A stretch of 64,000 nucleotides of DNA from Kitasatospora sp. NBC_01246. GTDB taxonomy: Bacteria > Actinomycetota > Actinomycetes > Streptomycetales > Streptomycetaceae. This document shows, one piece after another, positions 28,263 to 37,914 of this stretch. The notes beneath the pieces were generated by a model. The model did no database searches. It was not told where the DNA came from and was given only the letters and a program-made list of their open reading frames with translations. The position numbers and the translations under genes are program-made. Where the stretch lies: the NCBI RefSeq assembly GCF_036226505.1, contig NZ_CP108484.1, positions 3,720,001-3,784,000 on the forward strand, given 5' to 3'. Each line of letters begins with the position of its first letter. The stretch's first letter is position 1.

Positions 28263-28739
28263 GCTCTGATTCGGAAACCGAATCGGAGACTCCTCCCGGT
28301 AGCCGGCGAACGCGAACGCCCGCCGGGTACTGCACTGGCCCGGACACCGCCGGGCCGCCTCGACTCACGTGGAGTCACTTCCCTCCGGAGCCGCTGGTTA
28401 TGCATCCACCAGCGAACCAACCGGGGCGGACTCGCGCCACGAGAATCGCGCGCCGCGCCCGGTTCGTCAAGGGCCCGCCTCCGGCACGGACCTCGACCCG
28501 TCCATCGCCCTGGACCCGCCCGGCGTTACAGAAGCCGTGGTGAGGGCCACTCTCGATGACAGCGATCACCATACCCGCCCGCACCGACGGTGCCGAGTGC
28601 GCTCTCGGCCACTCCGGTGCCGCCGGGCCGCGGGGGCCGCCGCGGGGCCCCGGGAGGGCCCGCTCCGGACGCCTCTGCCCGGCGCCCGGCGCCGGCGCCC
28701 GGTCCGGACCCTCCCGGGGCCCGGGAACACGAAAAAGGC
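28263..28739. other. Non-coding spacer between rplL terminator and rpoB promoter
   Basis: About 480 bases with short palindromes (for example GATTCGGAAACCGAATC at 28268-28284) and GC-rich stretches. Neither strand gives a frame with codon usage or a recognisable product, and I see no gene here. Confidence 0.6.
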
Positions 28740-28771
28740 CGGGCCGACCACCCGCGAGGGTGATCGGCCCG
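28740..28771 (-). terminator. rplJ-rplL terminator
   Basis: CGGGCCGA/TCGGCCCG stem with further pairing inside, followed on the minus strand by TTTTT (28732-28736), a classical intrinsic terminator. A second hairpin at 28813-28836 lies directly after the rplL stop. Read-through of both would be needed for rplJL-rpoBC co-transcription. Confidence 0.85.
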
Positions 28772-28839
28772 ACCCGTGGCATCCTCCGCCCTCAGTGAGG
28801 GCGTGCGGCTGCCTCCCGGCCCTCAGGGCCGGGGAGGAG

Positions 28840-29220
28840 TCACTTGACGGTGACCTTGGCGCCAGCGGCCTCGAGGGCAGCCTTGGCCTTCTCGGCAACG
28901 TCCTTGGCAACCTTCTCCAGGACCTTGGCACCAGCGGTGTCAACGAGGTCCTTGGCCTCCTTCAGGCCGAGGGAGGTCAGGGTGCGCACCTCCTTGATGA
29001 CCTGGATCTTCTTGTCGCCGGCACCGTCGAGGATGACGTCGAACTCGTCCTGCTCCTCAACAGCCTCGACCGGGGCAGCGCCACCGGCGGCGGCAACGGC
29101 GACCGGAGCGGCAGCGGTGACGTCGAACTTCTCCTCGAACGCCTTCACGAAGGCGGCGAGCTCGATGAGGGTGAGCTCCTCGAACTGCGCGAGCAGCTCG
29201 TCCTGGGTCAGCTTCGCCAT
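28840..29220 (-). CDS. rplL: 50S ribosomal protein L7/L12
   Basis: 126 aa. The N-terminal dimerisation helices ([32 protein letters not shown]) are joined by an Ala/Gly/Pro hinge to the C-terminal factor-binding domain ([36 protein letters not shown]). This is the stalk protein that recruits EF-Tu and EF-G. It lies 90 nt after rplJ, the conserved order. Confidence 0.98.
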   Translation of the reverse strand: MAKLTQDELLAQFEELTLIELAAFVKAFEEKFDVTAAAPVAVAAAGGAAPVEAVEEQDEFDVILDGAGDKKIQVIKEVRTLTSLGLKEAKDLVDTAGAKVLEKVAKDVAEKAKAALEAAGAKVTVK

Positions 29221-29310
29221 GATTGGCGTCCTTCCACTAATTCGGCAGGTGGTGCCGTATGTACGGGTTGGCGGGCGTACGGGCCCGCAGCGAGGCGTGA
29301 GCCTGCGGAA

Positions 29311-29874
29311 TTACTCCGTGGCCTCGTCCTCGGCGGCGGGAGCCGGCGTACCGGCACCGCCCTGCTCGACCTTGTCGCGCAGCGCGTCCACAGTGCGGAC
29401 GAGCTTCGACGGCAGGGCCTGGAAGAGCGCGGCAGCCTGGGACTGCTTGCCCTTCAGCGCGCCGGCCAGCTTGGCGAGCAGCACCTCGCGGGACTCGAGG
29501 TCCGCGAGCTTCTTGATCTCATCGGCGGTCAGCGCCTTACCGTCAAGGACACCGCCCTTGATGATGAGAGCGGGGTTCTCCTTGGCGAAGTCACGCAGAG
29601 CCTTCGCCGACTCCACCGGGTCACCGGTGACGAAGGCGACAGCCGTCGGACCGGCGAACAGGTCGTCGAGCTCCGTGATCCCGGCCTCATTGGCCGCAAT
29701 CTTGGTCAGCGTGTTCTTCACCACGGCGTACTGGGCGTTGTCACCCAGCGAGCGACGCAGGGTCTTAACCTGCTTCACCGTCAGACCGCGGTACTCGGTC
29801 AGCACGGCCGCACTCGAGGCACGGAACTGCTCCGTGATCTCGGCGACGGCGGCAGCCTTGTCGGGCCTAGCCAT
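29311..29874 (-). CDS. rplJ: 50S ribosomal protein L10
   Basis: 187 aa, starting [20 protein letters not shown] with the conserved [20 protein letters not shown]. It anchors L7/L12 dimers to the ribosome and, as the L10-(L12)n complex, represses its own mRNA. The C-terminal helix that binds L12 is followed by an actinobacterial acidic tail. Confidence 0.98.
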   Translation of the reverse strand: MARPDKAAAVAEITEQFRASSAAVLTEYRGLTVKQVKTLRRSLGDNAQYAVVKNTLTKIAANEAGITELDDLFAGPTAVAFVTGDPVESAKALRDFAKENPALIIKGGVLDGKALTADEIKKLADLESREVLLAKLAGALKGKQSQAAALFQALPSKLVRTVDALRDKVEQGGAGTPAPAAEDEATE

Positions 29875-30165
29875 AGGCTTACGCCTCCTTCCGTGATGTC
29901 GAAGTCAGGCCGACCGCGAAAGTCGACCATTCGAACCTCGGACCACCGGACGGAAGGAAAGCTCCTGCGGAAAAGCAGATGAGCCCCGGTGCGCAGGCGC
30001 ACGGGGCTCAGTTCGACCTCGACGGGTCCACGTGCGAACACGCGGGTCCCGGAAGTCCAAGCTCCAAACAATCCTGCGCGGGCTGCCTGCGACGAATCGC
30101 AGATCCTTCGGTCCCCGCGCCTCTTGCGAGTGCACGGCGACAACCAGCGGTCTTTGGCTTCGGTA
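29875..30165 (-). promoter_or_regulatory. rplJ leader, probable L10 autoregulatory leader
   Basis: About 290 nt of transcribed leader. It contains a strong stem GAGCCCCGTGCGC with its complement around 29980-30008 and another pairing element near 29955-29975 (CTGCTTTTCCGCAG on the minus strand). Position and length fit the known L10 leader to which the L10-L12 complex binds, but I cannot fold it here, so the call rests mainly on context. Confidence 0.5.
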
Positions 30166-30195
30166 ACACTAGCCGGACTCGTCCGTCCGGGGCAA
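30166..30195 (-). promoter_or_regulatory. rplJL promoter
   Basis: Minus-strand TTGCCC (30190-30195), an 18-nt spacer and TAGTGT (30166-30171). This is a plausible sigma-HrdB promoter giving a leader of about 285 nt. Confidence 0.65.
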
Positions 30196-30213
30196 ATCGC
30201 CCACCCGGGGCCC

Positions 30214-31074
30214 TCAGCGGGCCAGCGGGGAGATGCTTCGGGTGCCCACGTCCACGGTGTCCGCCTCGGCCGGGGCCTGCACCGAGAGGGTGCCGGCGAA
30301 GTCGCTGTAGAGCACCGCGTCGTCCGCCCGGCCGCTCGCCCCGGTGCCCGTGCGCTGCAGCCGGACCAGCTGGTCCTTGTCGTTCAGCCACAGGTCCAGG
30401 GTCAGCGAGACCGAGCCGCCGGGGGCCAGCGCGGCCCGCAGGCCGTCCCGGCGGGCCTGGCCCAGCTGGACCTGGGCGGCCGCGTAGCGCTCGGCGTCGG
30501 TGGTGACCCGGAAGTGCTCGACCGCCGAGTCCTCGAACTTCTCCTCGCCGAGGTACTGCGCCTCGATCCCGTCGGCGGTCGCGGCGGCCAGCGCCTCGAC
30601 CGGGTTCAGCAGGTCGATCAGCCCGGCGTAGGGGATCTCCCGGTGGCCGTCCGCGGTCGGCGCCACGGAGAACCGCTCCCAGTGCCGGCCGGCCTGCCGG
30701 GCCGCGGTGGCCGCGTCACCGCCCTGGTACGCGACGGTGTCCACGACGATCAGCTGCTCGGCCTCGGCCGAAGTGGAACGTTTGACCTGGAGCGCGGTCT
30801 TCGGCTGCCAGAACAGCGGGCCGGAGCCGGCGTCCGCCCCCAGCCGGTAGCTGACCTTGGCCCGGCGGGCGGTCTGCATGGTGAGCTGGGCGGAGAGCAG
30901 GACGCCGTGCGGCGACCGGTCGGTGGGCTTGGCCGGCCCGGTCGCGGCGACGGTGCTCGGCGACGGGGTGCCGGACGGCACCGGCGAGGCGCCCCCGCCG
31001 CTGCCGCACGCGGTGAGACCGCTCGCCAGGAGCACCGCGGCCGTGATGGCCGCCAGTCGCTGCCGCACCGCCAT
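30214..31074 (-). CDS. Lipoprotein, first of three tandem paralogues
   Basis: 286 aa. Signal peptide MAVRQRLAAITAAVLLASGL with lipobox LTAC. The body alternates strands and linkers and contains SVSLTLDLWLNDKDQLVRLQ, a motif shared with the next two genes. The overall shape resembles the LppX/LprAFG or LolA-like lipid-carrying lipoproteins of actinobacteria, but that is inference. Genes for such lipoproteins between rplA and rplJ are a conserved feature of streptomycetes. Confidence 0.8.
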   Translation of the reverse strand: MAVRQRLAAITAAVLLASGLTACGSGGGASPVPSGTPSPSTVAATGPAKPTDRSPHGVLLSAQLTMQTARRAKVSYRLGADAGSGPLFWQPKTALQVKRSTSAEAEQLIVVDTVAYQGGDAATAARQAGRHWERFSVAPTADGHREIPYAGLIDLLNPVEALAAATADGIEAQYLGEEKFEDSAVEHFRVTTDAERYAAAQVQLGQARRDGLRAALAPGGSVSLTLDLWLNDKDQLVRLQRTGTGASGRADDAVLYSDFAGTLSVQAPAEADTVDVGTRSISPLAR

Positions 31075-31244
31075 GCCCCCTCTCCTTCCGTCCGGTCACC
31101 ACTGCGGCGGTCCCGCTGCGGGCCGCCCCGTCCCCGGCCGCCGTGGACCGGCCGTGCTGTTCCAGCCACCTTGCCACCAGGGACCGGACCGACCTGCGGC
31201 GACCCCCTCGGCCCGTCGGGCGGTGTCGCCGGCGCCCGGTGGGG

Positions 31245-32069
31245 TCAGCTGCGGAAGACCTTGGCGAAGTCGGCCCCCTTGCCGACGTCGCCCGCGGCCG
31301 GTGCCTCGATCTTGGGCGCGGCGCCGAGGCCCGAGTAGGTGACGGTGACGGCCGAGGACTCGCCGCCCTTGTCGCCGTACTCCCGGAGCTGGACGAGCTC
31401 CTGCTTGTCGTTGATCCAGAAGTCCACGGTCAGCGTGCTGCCGCCGGTGTCGAGCGTCTGGCGGACGGCCGCGCGCTGGTCGCCGCCGAGCGCGCTCAGG
31501 CTGTCGGCCAGCTTGGCGACCTCCTCGACGGCGCGGTAGTGGGTGGTCTGGACCCCGCCGACCGCCTCCGCGCCGACCTTGGTGAGCTTGCCGCCCTGGG
31601 CCGCCGCCGACAACTGGAGGACCGGGTTCGTCAGTTGCGCCACGGTCAGGAACATCACCGACATCGAGCCGACGACCGGGTCCTTCGGCTCGATCCTGGC
31701 CCAGTGCTTCCCGCCCAGCACGGCCGTGGTCTGCAGGCCGCCGCCGAGGTAGACCTCGTCACCGATGATCCTCGCCCTGGTGCCCGACTCGGTCTTGGCC
31801 GCGACGTCGACGACGGTCCGCTGCTGCCATTCGGCGGTACCGGCCATCGGGCCGGCCTCCGCGGTCAGCGCGAGCGAGCCGTTGCCGGCCCGCTGCATCA
31901 CCACGGCCGAGGCGGCCAGCGCCGCCCGCGGGTCGAGTCCCGCCGCGGCGCCGGCCACGGCGTCACCGGCCGCCTTGGTGCCGGTCGTACCGTCGCTGCC
32001 GCAGGCCGCCAGCCCGGCGGCCAGGACGGTCGCCGCGACCGTGACGCACGCATGGCGCAGAACGCGCAT
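31245..32069 (-). CDS. Lipoprotein, second of three tandem paralogues
   Basis: 274 aa. Signal peptide MRVLRHACVTVAATVLAAGL with lipobox LAAC. The shared motif is STLTVDFWINDKQELVQLRE, and TYSGLGAAPKIEAPAAGD near the end matches the paralogues' final strand. Spacing to the neighbouring paralogues (92 and 170 nt) allows separate promoters. It is probably attached to the outer face of the membrane; the ligand is unknown. Confidence 0.8.
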   Translation of the reverse strand: MRVLRHACVTVAATVLAAGLAACGSDGTTGTKAAGDAVAGAAAGLDPRAALAASAVVMQRAGNGSLALTAEAGPMAGTAEWQQRTVVDVAAKTESGTRARIIGDEVYLGGGLQTTAVLGGKHWARIEPKDPVVGSMSVMFLTVAQLTNPVLQLSAAAQGGKLTKVGAEAVGGVQTTHYRAVEEVAKLADSLSALGGDQRAAVRQTLDTGGSTLTVDFWINDKQELVQLREYGDKGGESSAVTVTYSGLGAAPKIEAPAAGDVGKGADFAKVFRS

Positions 32070-32161
32070 AAGGAGCCCCCCAAAGACCTGATCATCAGAA
32101 AATACCCAGCGGACTCTAATGGATCACCGGGCGCCTTCCCCACCGCGTGCGGTGGCGCCGC

Positions 32162-32986
32162 CTAGCCCGCGGGGGCCGGGCTCTCGGTGCCCGTCCCGAG
32201 CTCGGAGACGTCCGTCGTGGTGACCACGGTTCCGGCGCTGCCCACGGCGGTGGCGCGCAGCCGCAGCAGGCGGTCGCCGGGCGCGATCCAGACGTCGTAC
32301 CCGATGGCGGTCACGCCGCGCTCCCGGTAGTAGCCGAGGACCACCGCGAGCCGCTCGGGGGTGAGGCCCTGGTCCGCGGCGAAGTACTCGGCCACCGGCG
32401 CGCTCCCCTGGTAGTGCGCCACGGTGGTGCCGGCGAGCTCCTCCCCGCCGAGCGAGGTGAGCCGGCCGGCCAGTGCCATGGTGTGCGCCGAGTCGCCCGG
32501 GTTGGATATCAGCCCGGTCATCCAGCCGCCCGCGTAGCCGCCCGCGCCCGGGACGGCTCGCGGGTCGAGCGACTCGGCCTCGGCCCGCTCGGCCCGCAGC
32601 GGCGCCGCCCCCTCGTATCCGAGGTCGACCGTGCCGTCCTGGCTGCGCAGCCGGCCGGTGCCCCGCTCGTCGGTGACGGTCAGCTCGGCCGCGTCCCGGG
32701 GGCCCCAGACCACGGTGCCGGCGGCGGTGCGCCGCCCGGCCGGGCCCTCCTCGACCGTCCGCACCCGCGCGCCACCGGTGTCGTCCAGTGTCTGGGTGGC
32801 CGAGAGCAGCACCTGCTTGGGCGGGCGGACCGTCGCGGGTGCGCCCAGCGGCGTGCGGTCCCCCGAGACCGCCAGCAGGCTGCACGCCGTCAGGCCGCTG
32901 GCGAGCACCAGGAGGGCCGCCCCCCAGGCGGCGGGGCGAAGGGCGGGCGGCACGGCACACTCCGGCGGTCGACTTCGGTCGGGCAT
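32162..32986 (-). CDS. Lipoprotein, third of three tandem paralogues
   Basis: 274 aa. A longer, proline-rich N-region precedes the hydrophobic core AALLVLASGLTACSLLAVSG, whose LTAC is the lipobox. The shared motif is more degenerate (IGYDVWIAPGDRLLRLRATA), and the C-terminus TTTDVSELGTGTESPAPAG replaces the usual last strand. It is the most diverged copy and stands closest to the rplKA operon, beyond that operon's terminator. Confidence 0.78.
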   Translation of the reverse strand: MPDRSRPPECAVPPALRPAAWGAALLVLASGLTACSLLAVSGDRTPLGAPATVRPPKQVLLSATQTLDDTGGARVRTVEEGPAGRRTAAGTVVWGPRDAAELTVTDERGTGRLRSQDGTVDLGYEGAAPLRAERAEAESLDPRAVPGAGGYAGGWMTGLISNPGDSAHTMALAGRLTSLGGEELAGTTVAHYQGSAPVAEYFAADQGLTPERLAVVLGYYRERGVTAIGYDVWIAPGDRLLRLRATAVGSAGTVVTTTDVSELGTGTESPAPAG

Positions 32987-33065
32987 CGATCAGATGATCG
33001 GACCGGCCGAGCGTACGACGAGCCGCCCGGGAGTTCCCCACCGCCGGGATCTCGATCCGGACACG

Positions 33066-33108
33066 ACGACGGGCCCGCACCCCCGGAGAGGGGGTACGGG
33101 CCCGTCGT
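33066..33108 (-). terminator. Terminator after rplK-rplA
   Basis: ACGACGGGCCCG pairs with CGGGCCCGTCGT, and a second stem ACCCCC/GGGGGT continues to a 5-nt loop. It starts about 50 nt after the rplA stop. Confidence 0.85.
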
Positions 33109-33157
33109 GCGGACTACTGCTGCGCCCAGGACGCGGCTACCGGTCGGAGCTCAGGGC

Positions 33158-33880
33158 TCAGACGGAGGCCGGGTCCTCCTCGACCAGGAGGTTGCGGGTG
33201 CGGTTCGGGTCCACCAGGATGCCGGGGCCGATCGTGGTGCTGATCGCGGTCTTCTTGATGTAGCGACCCTTGGCGGCGGACGGCTTGGCGCGGAGCACCT
33301 CGTCCAGCGCGGCGGCGTAGTTCTCGACCAGCTGCTCGTCGGTGAAGGAGGCCTTACCGATGATGAAGTGCAGGTTCGAGTGCTTGTCGACGCGGAACTC
33401 GATCTTGCCGCCCTTGATCTCGTTCACGGCCTTGGCCACGTCCGGGGTCACGGTGCCGGTCTTCGGGTTCGGCATCAGGCCACGGGGACCGAGCACGCGG
33501 CCCAGGCGGCCGACCTTGCCCATGAGGTCCGGGGTGGCGACGACGGCGTCGAAGTCGAGGCGGCCCTTGGCGACCTCGTCGATGAGCTCGTCGGAGCCGA
33601 CGATGTCGGCGCCCGCAGCACGCGCGGCCTCGGCACGCTCGCCGGTCGCGAAGACCAGGACCCGAGCGGTCTTACCGGTGCCGTGCGGGAGGATCACGGT
33701 GCTGCGGACCATCTGGTCGGCCTTGCGCGGGTCGACGCCCAGACGCATGGCGACCTCGACGGTGCCGTCGAACTTGGTGGTGCTGGTCGCCTTGGCGAGG
33801 CGGATGGCCTCGAGGGGGGCGTAAAGGCGCTCGCGGTCGACCTGTGCGTCCGCGGCCTTCAGAGCCTTGCTGCGCTTCAC
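33158..33880 (-). CDS. rplA: 50S ribosomal protein L1
   Basis: 240 aa, starting [20 protein letters not shown]. Conserved L1 segments are [40 protein letters not shown] and [20 protein letters not shown]. It binds 23S rRNA at the L1 stalk and in many bacteria represses its own mRNA. It lies 76 nt after rplK. Confidence 0.98.
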   Translation of the reverse strand: MKRSKALKAADAQVDRERLYAPLEAIRLAKATSTTKFDGTVEVAMRLGVDPRKADQMVRSTVILPHGTGKTARVLVFATGERAEAARAAGADIVGSDELIDEVAKGRLDFDAVVATPDLMGKVGRLGRVLGPRGLMPNPKTGTVTPDVAKAVNEIKGGKIEFRVDKHSNLHFIIGKASFTDEQLVENYAAALDEVLRAKPSAAKGRYIKKTAISTTIGPGILVDPNRTRNLLVEEDPASV

Positions 33881-33956
33881 TGCTGCTCCTGAATGGGGAA
33901 TGGAGTCGTGGTATGGACGGGCCGCGCAGGCCCTACCACAAGGACGAGAAGGGTGA

Positions 33957-34391
33957 TCAGCCCTCGACCGTGATGCCCATCGACCGGGCGGTGCCGGCGA
34001 TGATCTTGGACGCGGCGTCCAGGTCGTTGGCGTTCAGGTCGGGGAGCTTGACCGTGGCGATCTCGCGGACCTGGGCGGCCGTGAGCTTGGCGACCTTGGT
34101 CTTGTGCGGCTCGGCCGAGCCCTTGTCCACGCCCGCGGCCTTCAGGATGAGGCGCGCGGCCGGCGGCGTCTTCGTGATGAAGGTGAAGGAACGGTCGTCG
34201 TAGACCGTGATCTCCACCGGCACGATCATGCCGCGCTGCGACTCGGTCGCGGCGTTGTAGGCCTTGCAGAACTCCATGATGTTGACGCCGTGCTGACCCA
34301 GCGCGGGGCCGACCGGCGGCGCCGGGTTGGCCGCACCGGCGTTGATCTGGAGCTTGATAAGCCCCGTGACCTTCTTCTTCTTGGGAGGCAT
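33957..34391 (-). CDS. rplK: 50S ribosomal protein L11
   Basis: 144 aa from the ATG at 34391 ([20 protein letters not shown]), the standard N-terminus; the upstream part of the frame is leader. The Pro-rich N-domain [20 protein letters not shown] is where thiostrepton resistance changes occur and is unaltered. It binds the GTPase-associated centre and is needed for RelA activation. Confidence 0.98.
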
Positions 34392-34474
34392 TTCTCTCCG
34401 GGTCCTTCCGAGAGGTGATTGCTGGTGCGTGCGGAACCGGGGCGACACCCAGCCGCCAGCACACACATCGGACC

Positions 34475-34503
34475 AGGCTAACGCGGATGCGCCGCTGGAC
34501 CAA
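34475..34503 (-). promoter_or_regulatory. rplKA promoter
   Basis: Minus-strand TTGGTC (34498-34503), a 17-nt spacer and TAGCCT (34475-34480). It lies between the nusG terminator and rplK and predicts a leader of about 77 nt. Confidence 0.6.
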
Positions 34504-34510
34504 AACGACT

Positions 34511-34538
34511 TCGGGGCGGAGCCGAAGCCCCGCCCCGA
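34511..34538 (-). terminator. Terminator after nusG
   Basis: TCGGGGCGG pairs with CCGCCCCGA around a 10-nt loop; on the minus strand TTTT follows within 10 nt. It separates secE-nusG from rplK-rplA. Confidence 0.75.
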
Positions 34539-34571
34539 ACCGGAGGACTCGTCCGAGTCCCCGCGGCCGTA

Positions 34572-35495
34572 CTAGTTCTTCTGGATCTGGTCGAAGGAGA
34601 GCTCGACCGGGGTCTCCCGGCCGAAGATCTCGACCAGGCCCTTGACCTTCTTCGAGTCCGGGTTGATCTCGTTGATCGTCGCCTGGAGGGTGGCGAAGGG
34701 GCCGTCGGTGACGGTGACCGAGTCGCCGACCTCGAAGTCCAGGACCTGGATCTCGCTGGGCTTGACCGGCGACGGCTTGCCGGCGTCCTTGGCCGCCTGG
34801 CGCTCGACGTCGGGGGCGAGCATCTTGACGACCTCGTCCAGCGTCAGCGGGTACGGGTCGTAGGCGTTGCCGACGAAGCCGGTGACACCGGGGGTGTTGC
34901 GCACGACGCCCCAGGACTCCGGGGTGAGGTCCATGCGCACCAGCACGTAGCCGGGGAGCTTGTTCTGGCGGATGGTCTTGCGGTCGCCGTTCTTGATCTG
35001 GACGACCTCCTCCTGCGGCACCTCGGCCTGGAAGATGTACTCCTCGACGTTGAGGGAGACCGCGCGCTGCTCCAGGTTCTGCTTCACCCGGTTCTCGTAG
35101 CCGGCGTAGGTGTGGATCACGTACCACTCGCCGGGCATGAAGCGCAGGTCCTCGCGGAACTTGGCGACCGGGTCGACCTCGACAGCCTCCTCGGCGGCTT
35201 CCTCCTCGGCCTCCGCCTCGGCGCCGGCCTCGTCCACTGCCTCGTCCTCGTCCTGGTCCTCGGCGGCCTCGGCGTCGAGCTCCTCGGCGGACTCCGCGTG
35301 CAGCGCGGCCTCCTCGGCGGGCTCGCCGGCCTCGGCCTCGTCGTCCGCCGCGACCTCGTCCTCGTCGCTGTCCGCGGCGTCCACGATCTGCTCGGCGGCC
35401 TCGGCTTCGTCAGCCAGCTCGGCCGCGTCCAGCTCGGCGGCGACATCCGCCTCGCGGACGGTCTCGTCGGCGTCGTACAGGGGGGACTCAGACAC
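34572..35495 (-). CDS. nusG: Transcription termination/antitermination factor NusG
   Basis: 307 aa from the GTG at 35495 ([20 protein letters not shown]) with AGGAAAG upstream. The first roughly 130 residues are a very acidic Ala/Glu/Asp extension typical of actinobacteria. The NGN domain begins [20 protein letters not shown], and the C-terminal KOW domain is [20 protein letters not shown] to [11 protein letters not shown]. It binds RNA polymerase and links it to Rho or the ribosome. It follows secE as in almost all bacteria. Confidence 0.97.
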   Translation of the reverse strand: MSESPLYDADETVREADVAAELDAAELADEAEAAEQIVDAADSDEDEVAADDEAEAGEPAEEAALHAESAEELDAEAAEDQDEDEAVDEAGAEAEAEEEAAEEAVEVDPVAKFREDLRFMPGEWYVIHTYAGYENRVKQNLEQRAVSLNVEEYIFQAEVPQEEVVQIKNGDRKTIRQNKLPGYVLVRMDLTPESWGVVRNTPGVTGFVGNAYDPYPLTLDEVVKMLAPDVERQAAKDAGKPSPVKPSEIQVLDFEVGDSVTVTDGPFATLQATINEINPDSKKVKGLVEIFGRETPVELSFDQIQKN

Positions 35496-35707
35496 GGTGG
35501 CTGCTTCTTTCCTGGAGATGGTGAAGGTGGCGCGCTCCGGGACCTTTCCGGCGCCGCTCTGCTTCACACGGGCGCCAGAAGATGACTCGGAGACTTCAAC
35601 AGTACCGAGTCAACGGTAGCGGCCTCGTACGTCCGGCGCCGACAGCTCGACCCGGGCCGAAGAATCGGCCCGGGTCGGGAAGCTGTTTCGAAGGTGGGAC
35701 CGCTCGG

Positions 35708-36064
35708 TCAGCCGAAGACCCAGAGGCTGAGCTTCGAGAAGCCGTAGTCGAGGCCGGCGACGAACGCCATCACGACCACGACGAACACGACCACCACGGT
35801 GGTGTAGTTGACCAGCTCGTTGCGGGAGGGCCAGACGACCTTGCGCAGCTCCGCGATGATCTGGCGGTAGAACAGCGCGAGCCGGGCGAAGGCGCCCTTC
35901 TTGGCACGCTTGCCGGACTTCTTGTCCGCGCGGCCTGCCCGCTTGCGGTCGCGGCGCGACTGCCCCTCGTCCCCGCCCTCGGCAGGCGTGGTCTCGTCAG
36001 CGCCGTCGGCACCCTCGGGGTTGCCGCTCTCAGGCGTTGCGGTGGAGCCCGTGGTCTCCGTCAC
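35708..36064 (-). CDS. secE: Preprotein translocase subunit SecE
   Basis: 118 aa. A hydrophilic charged N-terminus is followed by the conserved amphipathic FYRQIIAELRKVVWPSRNEL and one membrane helix (TTVVVVFVVVVMAFVAGLDY). It clamps SecY in the translocon. It lies 150 nt after tRNA-Trp and is probably co-transcribed with it. Confidence 0.97.
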   Translation of the reverse strand: MTETTGSTATPESGNPEGADGADETTPAEGGDEGQSRRDRKRAGRADKKSGKRAKKGAFARLALFYRQIIAELRKVVWPSRNELVNYTTVVVVFVVVVMAFVAGLDYGFSKLSLWVFG

Positions 36065-36213
36065 TCGTCCTCACCTGAATCCGGGTCCTGCCGAGCATCA
36101 CCTGCGTGCCCGAGAGGGCACGAGCGGCCGGCTAAAGCGGTGCTGTTCGGAGCCCTCTCCGCATCAAGCCCGCTCGCTCTGTGGAGCGAACGGGCTGAAT
36201 ACGGATCAAGCAG

Positions 36214-36286
36214 CAGGGCAAGAGGGACTTGAACCCCCAACCGCCGGTTTTGGAGACCGGTGCTCTACCAATTGAGCTATTGCCCT
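36214..36286 (-). tRNA. tRNA-Trp (CCA)
   Basis: 73-nt cloverleaf with anticodon loop CTCCAAA and acceptor AGGGCAA/TTGCCCT, discriminator G. CCA is not encoded. It stands just before secE-nusG, the conserved actinobacterial order. Confidence 0.95.
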
Positions 36287-36560
36287 ACGGTGCCTCTCGG
36301 CCCCTGTAGCGACCACCAACCTACCGCATCTCCCGCCGCTGCATGCACAGGCGGTGGAAGCGTGGCTTCTCGGTGGCCGTCGAGGAGTGAGTGTACGTGG
36401 TCGAGAGGCGTTTGGTCGAACCTCTTCTCTCACGTCCGACCACCGAACCGGCCGCCCAACGACCACGGACCGGCCCCGCTTCGGGCCACCATCCGGACGA
36501 GCCCGTACATATGGTGAAACCCCCATGCCCGGTCCGTCCCGGTTCTGCGACCATGCAGGC

Positions 36561-37808
36561 ATGAGCGCTTCCACCCCGCAGCCCGACAGTTCCGTCCGCC
36601 CCGCCGACCGCCGGGTCTCCGCCCGGATCGGCGCGATCGCCGAGTCCGCGACCCTCGCCGTGGACGCCAAGGCCAAGGCCCTCAAGGCGGCCGGCCGGCC
36701 GGTCATCGGCTTCGGCGCCGGCGAGCCGGACTTCCCCACCCCGGACTACATCGTCGAAGCCGCCGTCGAGGCCTGCCGCGACCCGAAGAACCACCGCTAC
36801 ACCCCGGCCGGCGGCCTGCCGGAGCTGAAGGCCGCGATCGCCGCCAAGACGCTGCGCGACTCCGGCTACCAGGTGGACGCCTCCCAGGTGCTGGTGACCA
36901 ACGGCGGCAAGCAGGCGATCTACGAGGCCTTCGCCGCGATCCTCGACCCGGGCGACGAGGTCATCGTCCCGGCCCCGTACTGGACCACCTACCCGGAGTC
37001 GGTGCAGCTGGCCGGCGGTGTGCCGGTGGAGGTCGTGGCCGACGAGACCACCGGCTACAAGGTCTCGGTAGAGCAGCTGGAGGCCGCCCGCACCGAGAAC
37101 ACCAAGGTGGTGCTCTTCGTCTCGCCGTCCAACCCGACCGGTGCGGTCTACACCGAGGCCGAGGCCCGGGCCATCGGCGAGTGGGCCCTGGAGCACGGCC
37201 TCTGGGTGCTGACCGACGAGATCTACGAGCACCTGGTCTACGGCGACGCGAAGTTCACCTCGCTGCCGGCCCTGCTGCCCGAGCTGGCGGACAAGACCAT
37301 CGTGGTCAACGGCGTGGCCAAGACCTACGCCATGACCGGCTGGCGGGTGGGCTGGCTGATCGCCCCCAAGGACGTCGTCAAGGCCGCGACCAACCTGCAG
37401 TCGCACGCCACCTCGAACGTCTCCAACGTCGCGCAGCGCGCCGCGCTCGCCGCCGTCAGCGGTGACCTCGCCGCCGTGCACGAGATGCGCACCGCCTTCG
37501 ACCGGCGCCGCAAGACCATCGTGAAGATGCTGAACGAGATCGAGGGCGTCCTCTGCCCCGAGCCCGAGGGCGCGTTCTACGTCTACCCGTCGGTCAAGGG
37601 CCTGCTGGGCAAGGAGATCCGCGGCACCCGTCCGCAGAGCTCCGCCGAGCTGGCCGCGCTGATCCTGGACGAGGTCGAGGTCGCGGTCGTCCCCGGCGAG
37701 GCCTTCGGCACCCCGGGCTACCTGCGGCTCTCCTACGCGCTCGGCGACGCCGACCTGGTCGAGGGCGTCGGCCGGATGCAGAAGCTGCTCGCCGAGGCCA
37801 CCGCCTGA
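36561..37808 (+). CDS. aspC: Class I/II pyridoxal-phosphate aminotransferase (aspartate type)
   Basis: 415 aa from the ATG at 36561 ([20 protein letters not shown]), chosen because homologues begin just before [20 protein letters not shown]. An earlier in-frame ATG at 36525 is possible. Landmarks are [20 protein letters not shown], the PLP-site [23 protein letters not shown] and the Schiff-base Lys in [20 protein letters not shown], followed by the substrate-carboxylate Arg near LRLSYA. It interconverts aspartate and oxaloacetate or related amino acids. It is divergent from tRNA-Trp-secE, as in other streptomycetes. Confidence 0.9.
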   Translation: MSASTPQPDSSVRPADRRVSARIGAIAESATLAVDAKAKALKAAGRPVIGFGAGEPDFPTPDYIVEAAVEACRDPKNHRYTPAGGLPELKAAIAAKTLRDSGYQVDASQVLVTNGGKQAIYEAFAAILDPGDEVIVPAPYWTTYPESVQLAGGVPVEVVADETTGYKVSVEQLEAARTENTKVVLFVSPSNPTGAVYTEAEARAIGEWALEHGLWVLTDEIYEHLVYGDAKFTSLPALLPELADKTIVVNGVAKTYAMTGWRVGWLIAPKDVVKAATNLQSHATSNVSNVAQRAALAAVSGDLAAVHEMRTAFDRRRKTIVKMLNEIEGVLCPEPEGAFYVYPSVKGLLGKEIRGTRPQSSAELAALILDEVEVAVVPGEAFGTPGYLRLSYALGDADLVEGVGRMQKLLAEATA

Positions 37809-37836
37809 CGGTCCCGACCGTCCCGCTCCACCGCGG

Positions 37837-37879
37837 ACCGCCCCCTTTTCACCCCTTCGGGGGACGGGAAGGGGGCGGT
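37837..37879 (+). terminator. Terminator after the aminotransferase
   Basis: ACCGCCCCCTT pairs with AAGGGGGCGGT, with an inner CCCC-TTCG-GGGG tetraloop hairpin. It begins 28 nt after the stop. Confidence 0.85.
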
Positions 37880-37881
37880 TC

Positions 37882-37911
37882 CCGTATCGGGGCCCGATAC
37901 GGCAGTATCGG
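37882..37911 (+). promoter_or_regulatory. GTATCGG inverted repeat, probable operator of the adenosine deaminase gene
   Basis: A perfect 9-bp inverted repeat CCGTATCGG-ggc-CCGATACGG (37882-37902), with a third GTATCGG half-site at 37905-37911, ends 3 nt before the deaminase ATG. The gene has no Shine-Dalgarno site, so the message may be leaderless and the repeat would then cover the promoter. Confidence 0.6.
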
Positions 37912-37914
37912 CGA

